From assembly GCA_035342635.1 (NCBI GenBank), contig DAOQXO010000021.1, positions 1 to 31,744 of the forward strand: 31,744 nt of DNA. The letters are read 5' to 3'. Below, one piece after another: positions 16,190 through 24,241 of the stretch. This stretch comes from CADEFQ01 sp035342635. GTDB lineage: Bacteria > Pseudomonadota > Gammaproteobacteria > Steroidobacterales > Steroidobacteraceae. Made by a program: the position numbers and the translations under genes. The notes beneath the pieces are model-generated. The model was not told the origin of the DNA, did no database searches, and was given only the letters and a program-made list of their open reading frames with translations. Position 1 is the first letter of the stretch; each line of letters opens with the position of its first letter.

Positions 16190-18963
16190 GAGGAAGCCAT
16201 CAGTCCGCGCACGCGCTCGAGCTGCGGCGCGAGCTGCGCCAGGTCGCGCTCGAAGGCCGCGATGCGTTCACGCTCCTGCGCCACGACCTCGGCGGGCGCG
16301 TTGCGCACGAAGTTCTCGTTCGCGAGCTTGCCGCGCGCCTTCTTCAACTCGGCTTCCTGCTTCGCGATCAGCTTGGTGAGCCGCTCCGCCTCGGCGCCGG
16401 CGTCGATCAGGCCGGCCATCGGTACGTGCAGTTGCAGGTCGCCGGCGAGCGCCGTGGCCGACGCCGGCGCGCGCTCGCCGGCACCAAGCGCGCGCAGGCT
16501 ATCGAGACCGGCGAGGCGGTGCAGGTAGAGGTCGTGGCGCGCGAGCCGTTCGGCATCCGCGGCGCTGCCACCCTGTGCCAGCACGGGAATGCGGCGCGAC
16601 GGGGCGATGTTCATCTCACCGCGGACCTGGCGCAGCGCCAGGATCACGCGCTGCAGCCACGCGACTTCGCCCTCGGCGGGCGCGTCGGCGGGCCAGTCGG
16701 CGCGCGCCGGCCAGGGCGCGATCATGATCGTGGGTCCTTCGCGGCCCGCAAGGGGCGCGATGCGCTGCCAGATCTCCTCGGTGATGAACGGCATGATCGG
16801 ATGCAGGGCCCGCAGCAGCGCCTCGAGCACTTCGAGCAGCGTGCGTCGCGCGCCGCGCCGGGCCGCATCGCCGGATTCGCCCTGCAGCACCGGCTTGGCG
16901 AGCTCGAGGTACCAGTCGCAGAACTCGTACCAGGTGAACTCGTACAGCGCCGTGGCGGCGTAGTCGAAGCGATACTCGGCGAAGGCCGTGTCGACCGCCG
17001 CGATAGTGGCGCCGAGGCGCGAGCGGATCCACCGATCGACGAACGAGTACTCGGCCGGCGCGCCGGCATCCGCGGCGGCATCGGCCTCGGTCATCATCGT
17101 GACGAAGCGCGCGGCGTTCCACAGCTTGTTGCAGAAATTGCGGTAGCCCGAGACGCGCCCGAGGTCGAAGCGGATGTCGCGGCTCTGCGTGGCGAGCGCG
17201 GCGAACGTGAAGCGCAGCGCGTCGGTGCCGTAGGCGTCGATGCCCTGCGGGAACTGCTTGCGTGTCGCCTTCTCGATGGCGGGGGCGAGATGCGGCTGCA
17301 TCAGCCCGGTGGTGCGCTTGGCCACCAGCGACTCGAGGTCGATGCCGTCGACGATGTCGAGCGGGTCGAGCACATTGCCCTTGGACTTCGACATCTTCTG
17401 ACCCTCGCCGTCGCGGATCAGGCCATGGATGTAGACGTCGCGGAAGGGCGGCTGTCCGTCCATGAACTTGAGCCCGAACATCACCATGCGCGCGACCCAG
17501 AAGAAGATGATGTCGAAGCCGGTGACCAGCACGCTGGTCGGGTAGAACTTCGCCAGCGCAGCGGTGCGTTCGGGCCAGCCGAGCGTCGAGAAGGGCCACA
17601 GGGCCGACGAGAACCAGGTGTCGAGCACGTCGGAGTCCTGGCGCAACGCCACAGTGGAGTCGAGTCCATGGCGCTGGCGCACCTCGGCCTCGTTGCGGCC
17701 GACGTAGATGCCGCCGGACTCGTCGTACCAGGCGGGGATGCGATGGCCCCACCACAGCTGGCGGCTGACACACCAGTCCTTGATGTTGCGCATCCACTCG
17801 AAGTAGGTCTTCGACCAGTTCTCGGGCACGAAGCGGATGTCGCCGCGCTCGACCGCGGCGATGGCCGGGGCGGCGAGCGGTTCGATGCGCACATACCACT
17901 GGTCGGTGAGATAGGGCTCGATGACCGCGTGCGTACGATCGCCGCGCGGCACGGTCAGCTTGTGCGGCTCGACACGCTCGAGCAGGCCCGCCGCCTCGAA
18001 CTCGGCCACGACGCGCTTGCGTGCCTCGAAGCGATCGAGGCCGCGGAAGCGCTCCGGCGCCTGGTCGTTGATGGCCGCGTGCGGCGTGAAGATGTTGAGT
18101 TGCGCCAGTCCGTGGCGCACGCCGATTTCGTAGTCGTTGAAATCGTGCGCGGGTGTGATCTTCACGCAGCCGGACCCGAAGGCCGGATCGACGTAGCTGT
18201 CGGCGACGATCGGGATGCGCCGGTCGGTGAGCGGCAGCGCGATCTCGCGACCGATGAGCTGCGTGTAGCGCTCGTCGTCGGGATGCACGGCGACTGCCGT
18301 GTCGCCGAGCATGGTCTCCGGGCGCGTGGTCGCAACGACCACGTGGCCCGTGCCGTCGGCGAGCGGATAGCGCAGGTGCCACAGGTTGCCGTCTTCCTCC
18401 TCCGACAGCACTTCGAGGTCGGAAACCGCGGTCAGTAGCACCGGGTCCCAGTTGACCAGCCGTTTGCCGCGGTAGATGAGCCCCTCGTCGTGCAGGCGCA
18501 CGAACACTTCGGTGACGGCGGCCGACAGGCCCGGGTCCATCGTGAAGCGCTCGCGCGTCCAGTCGACCGAGGCGCCGAGGCGACGCAGCTGGTTCGAGAT
18601 GGTCCCGCCGGATTGTGCCTTCCACTGCCAGACGCGCTCGACGAAGGCTTCGCGCGTCATGTCGCCGCGGCGCTTGCCCTCGGCGGCCAGCTGGCGCTCG
18701 ACCACCATCTGCGTGGCGATGCCGGCGTGGTCGGTGCCGGGCTGCCACAGCGTGTCCTCGCCCCGCATGCGGTGGTAGCGCGTGAGCGCGTCCATGATCG
18801 TGTCCTGGAACGCATGCCCCATGTGCAGCGTGCCGGTGACGTTCGGCGGCGGAATGACGATGCAGAACGGCTCGCCCTTGCCCGAAGGCTCGAACCAGCC
18901 ATTGGATTCCCAGCGATCGTAGAGGCGCCGTTCGATGTCGCGCGGCGAGAAGACCTTATCCAT
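16186..18963 (-). CDS. valS: Valyl-tRNA synthetase
   Basis: A 925-residue class I aminoacyl-tRNA synthetase that charges tRNA-Val (E. coli ValS has 951). The HIGH motif appears as HMGH at 47-50 (NVTGTLHMGH) and KMSKS at 523-527. A large CP1 editing domain sits between them. The C-terminus is a heptad-rich coiled coil (EAERLTKLIAKQEAELKKAR onward) as expected for ValS. The gene begins 8 bp after holC, and its stop overlaps the moxR start. A TATAAT hexamer on the coding strand lies 7 nt before the ATG, inside the end of holC, without a convincing -35. Identification is certain. Confidence 0.97.
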   Translation of the reverse strand: MDKVFSPRDIERRLYDRWESNGWFEPSGKGEPFCIVIPPPNVTGTLHMGHAFQDTIMDALTRYHRMRGEDTLWQPGTDHAGIATQMVVERQLAAEGKRRGDMTREAFVERVWQWKAQSGGTISNQLRRLGASVDWTRERFTMDPGLSAAVTEVFVRLHDEGLIYRGKRLVNWDPVLLTAVSDLEVLSEEEDGNLWHLRYPLADGTGHVVVATTRPETMLGDTAVAVHPDDERYTQLIGREIALPLTDRRIPIVADSYVDPAFGSGCVKITPAHDFNDYEIGVRHGLAQLNIFTPHAAINDQAPERFRGLDRFEARKRVVAEFEAAGLLERVEPHKLTVPRGDRTHAVIEPYLTDQWYVRIEPLAAPAIAAVERGDIRFVPENWSKTYFEWMRNIKDWCVSRQLWWGHRIPAWYDESGGIYVGRNEAEVRQRHGLDSTVALRQDSDVLDTWFSSALWPFSTLGWPERTAALAKFYPTSVLVTGFDIIFFWVARMVMFGLKFMDGQPPFRDVYIHGLIRDGEGQKMSKSKGNVLDPLDIVDGIDLESLVAKRTTGLMQPHLAPAIEKATRKQFPQGIDAYGTDALRFTFAALATQSRDIRFDLGRVSGYRNFCNKLWNAARFVTMMTEADAAADAGAPAEYSFVDRWIRSRLGATIAAVDTAFAEYRFDYAATALYEFTWYEFCDWYLELAKPVLQGESGDAARRGARRTLLEVLEALLRALHPIMPFITEEIWQRIAPLAGREGPTIMIAPWPARADWPADAPAEGEVAWLQRVILALRQVRGEMNIAPSRRIPVLAQGGSAADAERLARHDLYLHRLAGLDSLRALGAGERAPASATALAGDLQLHVPMAGLIDAGAEAERLTKLIAKQEAELKKARGKLANENFVRNAPAEVVAQERERIAAFERDLAQLAPQLERVRGLMASS

Positions 18964-18971
18964 CCGCCAAA

Positions 18972-19415
18972 TTATAGCGAGGCGGCGCCGATGTTATGGG
19001 TGTTCGGAGTGATGCCCTGGTCACGATACTGGCGAAAACGCTCGCGGCCCGTGGCGCGCCGCGCCGGATCACCGTCGATGAACTCCACGATGCGCGCCGC
19101 GCGCAGTGCGAGCGGGGGAACCGCGGTGTCGAGATTGACGAGCACCTCGGGCGTCCAGGCCGGCTCGATGCCCGCAGAGAGGATCACCGGCGCCGCGGGG
19201 GCCGGATCGGTCGCGGCGAGCGATTCGTGCGGCACGAAGCTGTGGTCGGCAAAGGTCCACAGCAGCTCGTCGAAGTGCGCGAGCTGCCCGGGCTCGCGGC
19301 ACCAGACGAGCACGCGGTGGCCCGCCTGGTAGGCCTTCTCGGTCACCCGGCAGGCGAGCCGCAGGCGCGATTCGCCGTCGGTGTCTTCGGTGACGTAGAA
19401 GTCGACCTGGGGCAA
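18972..19415 (-). CDS. holC: DNA polymerase III chi subunit
   Basis: A 147-residue protein, the same length as E. coli chi. It links the clamp loader to single-strand binding protein during replication. Recognisable parts are MPQVDFYV at the start, AYQAGHRVLVWCREPGQLAHFDELLWTF in the middle (aligning with the E. coli 'DEALW' helix), FVPH at about 61-64, and the C-terminal RFRQYRDQGI matching the E. coli RYKAYRVAG region. The start is TTG at 19415, chosen because only three codons precede the conserved first strand. It sits 7 bp after pepA and 8 bp before valS, the classic gammaproteobacterial pepA-holC-valS order, which strengthens the call. Confidence 0.92.
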   Translation of the reverse strand: MPQVDFYVTEDTDGESRLRLACRVTEKAYQAGHRVLVWCREPGQLAHFDELLWTFADHSFVPHESLAATDPAPAAPVILSAGIEPAWTPEVLVNLDTAVPPLALRAARIVEFIDGDPARRATGRERFRQYRDQGITPNTHNIGAASL

Positions 19416-19422
19416 GGCCGTA

Positions 19423-20913
19423 TCAGCGCGCGGCGCGGCGGATCAGGAACTCCGACAGCAGGCTGATGGGGCGGCCGGTGCTGCCTTTCTGGGTCCCTGA
19501 CAGGTAGGCCGTGCCGGCTATGTCCATATGGGCCCACTTGAGGCCCTTGGTGAACTTGCCGAGGAAAGCGCCCGCGGTGATGGCGCCGCCGTCGCGGCCG
19601 GCGACATTCGCCATGTCGGCGAAATTGCTGCGCAACTGCTCGCCGTATTCCTCGGTGAGCGGCAGCTGCCAGGCACGGTCGTCGGCGCGCAGGCCGCTAT
19701 CGACCAGTTCGCGCGCCAGCGCGTCGTCGTTGGCCATGACGCCCGTGTGATGGGCGCCGAGCGCGATCACGCAAGCGCCGGTGAGCGTGGCGACGTCGAT
19801 GAGGGCTGCGGGCTTGAAACGGCGCGCATAGTGCAGGGCATCGCACAGGATCAGGCGCCCTTCGGCGTCGGTGTTCAGGATTTCGACGGTCTGGCCGGAG
19901 GCGCTGGTCACGATGTCGCCGGGCTTGATCGCGCGGCCGCTGGGCATGTTCTCGCAGGTCGGCACGAGCCCGACGACATTGAGCGGCAGGTTGAGCGCCG
20001 CGACGACGGTGAGGGCGGCGAGCACGGTGGCGGCGCCGCTCATGTCGAACTTCATCTCGTCCATCGCCCCGGGGTCCTTCAGGGAAATGCCGCCCGTGTC
20101 GAAGGTGATGCCCTTGCCGACGAGCACGACCGGCGCCTCGCCGCGCCTGGCGCCGCGGTGTTCGAGCACGATGAAGCGTGGCGGCTCGTCGCTGCCCTGC
20201 GTGACGGCAAGGAAGCAGCCCATGCGCTCGCGCTGGATCGCGGCCTTGTCCAGCACTCGCACGCGCACCGATTTCGGGTGCTTCTTCGCGAGCTTGCGCG
20301 CGACATTGGCGAGGTAGCTCGGCGTGCAGATATTCGACGGCAGGTTGCCGAGATCGCGCAGGGTGTGCAGGCCGAGCGCGACGGCTTCGCCGTGGGTGAA
20401 CCCGCGCTTCGCCGCGGCGGCGGTGCCGACCGGGCCGGCGAGCACGCGCGCGAGCGCGTGGGGCTTCGGCTGCTTGCCGGATTTCAGGTGGTTGACGCGG
20501 TAGAGGCCCGCGCCGGTGAGTTCCGCGGTGGCGCGCGCGAACCAGTAGTCGTCGAGTTCGTCGGCAGCTGGGCGGGCGAGTGCGAACGCCGCGCTCGAGA
20601 CCCGGGTGCGGGTGAGCGCCGTGACGGCGCTCTGCACCGCCTTGCGCCAGCCTTTGCGACTGAGCGCCGTGCGCTTGCCCTGGCCGACCAGCAGCACGCG
20701 CGATGCGCGCAGGCCGGCGAGGTCGGTGACGAGCAGGGTCTCGCCTGCCCGGCCGGAAATATCGCCCCGTTTTACGAGCGCTGCGATCCGGCCGCGGCTC
20801 GCGCGGTCGATCTCGCGGGTTGGCTCCGGCAGTTCGCCGTCCTCGAAAACGCCGGCAACCAGGCATTCGACACCCAGCCGCGTCAGCCCTTTAGTCCACA
20901 CCTCAAAGCGCAT
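19423..20913 (-). CDS. pepA: Leucyl aminopeptidase PepA (M17)
   Basis: A 496-residue cytosolic di-zinc or di-manganese aminopeptidase (E. coli PepA has 503). The N-terminal macrodomain-like region is followed by the catalytic domain with GKGITFDTGG (K267 a metal ligand) and the signature NTDAEGR at 347-353. In E. coli PepA also binds DNA at cer sites and at the carAB promoter; whether this one does is unknown. The ATG at 20913 is selected over the in-frame start at 20967 because GGGAGA lies just upstream and the protein then begins MRFEVWTKGL, as in the family. It heads the leftward operon and is divergent from lptF. Confidence 0.96.
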   Translation of the reverse strand: MRFEVWTKGLTRLGVECLVAGVFEDGELPEPTREIDRASRGRIAALVKRGDISGRAGETLLVTDLAGLRASRVLLVGQGKRTALSRKGWRKAVQSAVTALTRTRVSSAAFALARPAADELDDYWFARATAELTGAGLYRVNHLKSGKQPKPHALARVLAGPVGTAAAAKRGFTHGEAVALGLHTLRDLGNLPSNICTPSYLANVARKLAKKHPKSVRVRVLDKAAIQRERMGCFLAVTQGSDEPPRFIVLEHRGARRGEAPVVLVGKGITFDTGGISLKDPGAMDEMKFDMSGAATVLAALTVVAALNLPLNVVGLVPTCENMPSGRAIKPGDIVTSASGQTVEILNTDAEGRLILCDALHYARRFKPAALIDVATLTGACVIALGAHHTGVMANDDALARELVDSGLRADDRAWQLPLTEEYGEQLRSNFADMANVAGRDGGAITAGAFLGKFTKGLKWAHMDIAGTAYLSGTQKGSTGRPISLLSEFLIRRAAR

Positions 20914-21101
20914 TATTGGGTCTCCCGACAACGGCTGTGCCGCGCCGCGTCCATGCCGTTGTGACACGAAGCGGTCTGATTTACCTTAGGTCCGGTTCGC
21001 CGTCCCATCCCAATTCAAGTGATTTAGCATCGTTTCTGATCTTGCTTCGGGGTGTATAAGCGGTTGGCGCTAGTGTAACCGAACTCTTGCGGGGCCGTGC
21101 T
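20914..21101. promoter_or_regulatory. Divergent pepA / lptFG promoter region
   Basis: This 188-bp interval separates the two divergent operons and must hold both promoters. It is more AT-rich than its surroundings. TATAAG at 21055-21060 could be the -10 for lptF, and TTGAAT on the minus strand (about 21013-21018) a -35 for pepA, but neither has a good partner at normal spacing. Confidence 0.35.
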
Positions 21102-22184
21102 TTGCGACGGATTCTGGACCGTTACATCCTGCGGGAGGTCGTGCTGGCGTGGCTCGCGGTCACCGCCGTGCTGATGATCATCCTGCTGACAAACCAGGTC
21201 GCCGCGGTGCTCGAGCGCGCGGCCGACAACCAGTATCCGCGCTCGGCGGTGCTGACCCTCATCGGCCTCTCGACCGTGCAGAACCTGCCGATCGTCGTGC
21301 CGGTCGGGCTGCTGCTCGGCGTCGTGCTCGCCCTCGGCCGCCTGTATCACGAAAGTGAGATGACCGCCGCCCAGGCCTGCGGTGTGGGGCTTGCCCGCGT
21401 CTATCTGCCGATCACGGCGCTCGCCCTCATCGTTACGGGCCTGCTCGCCTGGCTGACGCTCGATCTCGCGCCGCGCGCTGCGGCCCATGCCTACCAGCTG
21501 CGCAGCGAGGCGCTGCGTTCCGGCCAGTTCGCGCCGGTGTCCCCGGGCCAGTTCCGCAGCTTCGGCAGAGGTGGCGTCGTCATCTACGCGCAGGAAGCGG
21601 CGGCCGACGGCACGCTCGAGCGCGTATTCATCAAGCGCGCCGGCAAGGGCGGGCTCGAGGTGGCGCTGGCGGCGCGGGCACGCCACGAGATCTCGCCCGA
21701 TGGCTCGCTGCACACGATCACGCTCTACGATGGCGCGCGGTATGAAGGCGTGCCGGGCAGTGCGCGCTTTCGCATCGTGCGCTTCGCCGAGCAGGTGGTG
21801 CCGGTGCGCCTGCCCGAGCTCGACCCTGGCCGGCGCCGGGTCGAGGCCGTGCCGACCCCGATCCTCGCGGCGAGCTCGGCGCTTGCCGATCGCGCCGAGT
21901 TGCACTGGCGGATCGCGCTGCCCGTGATGGCGATCACGCTGACCCTGCTCGCCGTGCCGCTCAGCCGCCTGCGGCCACGCCAGGGCCGCTATGCGCGCGT
22001 GTGGATCGCGGTGCTGATCTACTTCGTCTACTCGAACCTGGCGTCGGCCGCCCGCGCGTGGATCGAGCGCGGCATCGTTCCCGAGGAACTCGGTCTGTGG
22101 TGGGTGCACGCCGCGCTGGGTGCGGTGGGTGTCGCGGTCCTGGCGGCGCCCGCCGTGACGGCGCGTCTGCGGTACCGGGGCTGA
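21102..22184 (+). CDS. lptF: LPS export ABC transporter permease LptF
   Basis: A protein of about 360 residues of the LptF/LptG (YjgP/YjgQ) family. Together with LptG and the ATPase LptB it extracts lipopolysaccharide from the inner membrane and feeds it to LptC and LptA. It has an N-terminal membrane pair (ILDRYILREVVLAW onward), a third segment near residue 100, a periplasmic beta-jellyroll (about 130-265), and three C-terminal segments. No ATG is available near the conserved start. TTG at 21102 is preferred since GGGG lies 7 nt upstream; TTG at 21087 would add five residues. It is divergent from pepA and followed after 8 bp by lptG, the standard arrangement. Confidence 0.93.
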   Translation: MRRILDRYILREVVLAWLAVTAVLMIILLTNQVAAVLERAADNQYPRSAVLTLIGLSTVQNLPIVVPVGLLLGVVLALGRLYHESEMTAAQACGVGLARVYLPITALALIVTGLLAWLTLDLAPRAAAHAYQLRSEALRSGQFAPVSPGQFRSFGRGGVVIYAQEAAADGTLERVFIKRAGKGGLEVALAARARHEISPDGSLHTITLYDGARYEGVPGSARFRIVRFAEQVVPVRLPELDPGRRRVEAVPTPILAASSALADRAELHWRIALPVMAITLTLLAVPLSRLRPRQGRYARVWIAVLIYFVYSNLASAARAWIERGIVPEELGLWWVHAALGAVGVAVLAAPAVTARLRYRG

Positions 22185-22192
22185 GGCCGATC

Positions 22193-23254
22193 ATGATCCT
22201 CGACCGTTACATCCTGCGATCGATCATCGGCGCCGTGCTGCTCGTGCTGGCGGTGCTGCTCGCGCTCGGCGCGCTGTTCACGTTCATACAGCAGCAGGAC
22301 GACATCGGCGTCGGTACCTACCACGCCACCGATGCGATGCTCTACACCCTGCTCGGCATGCCGCAGCAGTTCTTCGAGATGCTGCCGATCGCCGCGCTGA
22401 TCGGCTCGCTGCTCGGGCTCGGCTCGCTCGCGCGTGGCAGCGAGCTCACTGTCATGCGCGCCTCGGGGGTGTCGGTCGCGCGCGTCGCGCTGTCCGCGGC
22501 GATCGCGGGCCTCGCGTTGACCGTGCTCGCGGTCGGCATCGGCGAATACCTCGCGCCGCCGATGCAGAAGCTGGCGCGGCAGGTGAAGGCCTTCGGCAAG
22601 TTCGAGAACGTGAGCTTCTCCGGCGGCGGCGCCTGGGTGCGCGATGGCGACCTGCTGCTGAACGTCGAGCAACAGTCGGGGGCGGGCGAGTTCGGCGGCA
22701 TGCTCGTGTTCGAACTGACACGCGACAATCGGCTCGCCGCACTGGGCCGCGCGTCACGCGCGCGGGCCACCGGGGAGGACAGCTGGTTGCTCGAGGACTA
22801 CGCCGAATCGCGCTTTGCGGGTGATTACGTCAACGGCCGCCACGCCGCCACACGCGAGCTGACCTCATCGATTGGCGGCAGTTTCCTCGGCATCACGATC
22901 AGCCAGCCGAAGGACATCGAACTGCGCTCGCTGTGGCGGGTCGTGCGCGGATTCGCCGGCGTCGGCATCGATGTACGGCCCTATGAGTTCGCGTTCTGGT
23001 CGCGCGTGGCGCGCACGGTGGCGATCGTCTTCGCGGTCCTGCTCGCGGTGCCGTTCGTGTTCGGGCCGTTGCGCGGCTCGGGGACCGGGGCGCGCACGCT
23101 GGTCGGGCTGCTCATCGGCATCGTGTTCTTCCTGGCGCAGCGCATGCTCGAAAGTGGTGCGATCGTGTTCGACGTGTCGCCGGTGCTGCTCGCCTGCCTG
23201 CCGACGCTGTGCCTCGCGCTCGTGTCGCTCGTGCTGATCGCCAGGACGCGCTGA
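22193..23254 (+). CDS. lptG: LPS export ABC transporter permease LptG
   Basis: A 353-residue partner of LptF with the same layout: N-terminal membrane segments (MILDRYILRSIIGAVLLVLA, then one near residues 50-80 and one near 95-115), a periplasmic jellyroll, and three C-terminal membrane segments. The core MPQQFFEMLPIAALIGSLLGLGSLARGSELTVMRASGVS is strongly conserved in LptG, with the ELTVMRASG coupling motif that touches LptB. The ATG at 22193 is 8 bp after lptF; the longer open frame back to 22001 lies inside lptF and is discarded. It ends 6 bp from the convergent DUF4340 gene, and no terminator hairpin fits between them. Confidence 0.95.
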   Translation: MILDRYILRSIIGAVLLVLAVLLALGALFTFIQQQDDIGVGTYHATDAMLYTLLGMPQQFFEMLPIAALIGSLLGLGSLARGSELTVMRASGVSVARVALSAAIAGLALTVLAVGIGEYLAPPMQKLARQVKAFGKFENVSFSGGGAWVRDGDLLLNVEQQSGAGEFGGMLVFELTRDNRLAALGRASRARATGEDSWLLEDYAESRFAGDYVNGRHAATRELTSSIGGSFLGITISQPKDIELRSLWRVVRGFAGVGIDVRPYEFAFWSRVARTVAIVFAVLLAVPFVFGPLRGSGTGARTLVGLLIGIVFFLAQRMLESGAIVFDVSPVLLACLPTLCLALVSLVLIARTR

Positions 23255-23260
23255 GGGGCG

Positions 23261-24241
23261 CTAAGTGAAGTCCGCGAGCGGGCGGAAGAGGGCGTCGTAC
23301 TTGTAGCGCGGCAGCTCGAATTCGAAACCCGCGATGCGGGCGGCGAGTTCCGCGGCTTCCTTCTCCGATGCCGCACCCGTGCTACGGGCCGTGCCGTGGA
23401 TGTAGTGCCGCTCACCCTCGGTGCGACCGTGCAGCTCGATCTCGACGCCGTCGAAGGTACGGACCACCACGCGAGGAGCGGGGGCGGCGGCGCCGGTCCG
23501 GGCGGCCGCGTGCACATCTTCGGCGTGCAGGTTGACGAGCAGCGCAGCGACCGGCGTGACGATCTCGGGCGAGCGCTGCACCTTGCCCTTCGGCAGACCC
23601 TGCAGCGCAAGGGGCTCCGTCGCCGCACCGCGCGTCGCTCGCCACGCGGGGCCGGTCGCGGGCGTCACGGCCACGGACTCGATGCGGTCGGCCGGCAGAT
23701 CGACGAGCGCCGTGTCGAGCCAGTGTTTCGGATCGGCATCGGCCGCGACCCGAGGTGCGGCAAGCAGGCTCGGCCCGCTGCCGGGCACGCGCACGTAGAC
23801 GCTGGCCGAATCGGCGACCTTGCCGATGATGAGCGCGAACTCCGTACCGGCGGCCGTGGCGAGCAGGTGAGTGCCCGTCGCCTCCGGCCCCGGATCCTCG
23901 ACACCGAGCTGCGCGTACTTTGCCGGGTCGCTCGTCTTCTCCTCGATCACCTTCAGGTCGGCGAGGCCAAGGAGCAGGCGCCGCAGCTTGGCCGGATCGG
24001 CGCGGAAACCGCGCTCCTCGACGGTCCAGCCTGCGCCAGTGCGCACCAGTGTGGCTGCCTCGCTCTTCGATTCGATGCGCACCCGCGCCACCTCGTTCAG
24101 CAGCGCGTCGAGCCGCGGAAGCACCGGGGAGCCGACGTGCGCGGTGGTGGCCGAGTCGCGCCGGCTGCCCAGCCACAGCGCCGCCATCATCACGAGAAGT
24201 GCGGCAATCGCCAGCACGGCGACCCTTCGCGGCGTCATCAT
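23261..24241 (-). CDS. DUF4340 protein, last gene of the Gld-like ABC cassette
   Basis: A 326-residue protein with an N-terminal membrane anchor (about residues 6-24, VAVLAIAALLVMMAALWLG) and a large extracytoplasmic part. The pattern WTVEERGFRADPAKLRRLLLGLADLKVIEEKTSDPAKYAQLGVEDP is the core of the DUF4340 repeat. These proteins are found next to GldG-like proteins and ABC-2 permeases and are assumed to work with them, but no activity is known. The ATG at 24241 overlaps the stop of the GldG-like gene as ATGA. The frame upstream to 24697 is a shadow of that gene. Convergent with lptG at 6 bp. Confidence 0.85.
   Translation of the reverse strand: MMTPRRVAVLAIAALLVMMAALWLGSRRDSATTAHVGSPVLPRLDALLNEVARVRIESKSEAATLVRTGAGWTVEERGFRADPAKLRRLLLGLADLKVIEEKTSDPAKYAQLGVEDPGPEATGTHLLATAAGTEFALIIGKVADSASVYVRVPGSGPSLLAAPRVAADADPKHWLDTALVDLPADRIESVAVTPATGPAWRATRGAATEPLALQGLPKGKVQRSPEIVTPVAALLVNLHAEDVHAAARTGAAAPAPRVVVRTFDGVEIELHGRTEGERHYIHGTARSTGAASEKEAAELAARIAGFEFELPRYKYDALFRPLADFT

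Noticed and set aside
16426..18438. 670-codon open frame on the plus strand opposite valS
   Set aside because: It is antisense to a certain valyl-tRNA synthetase, with shadow-like composition and no motifs.
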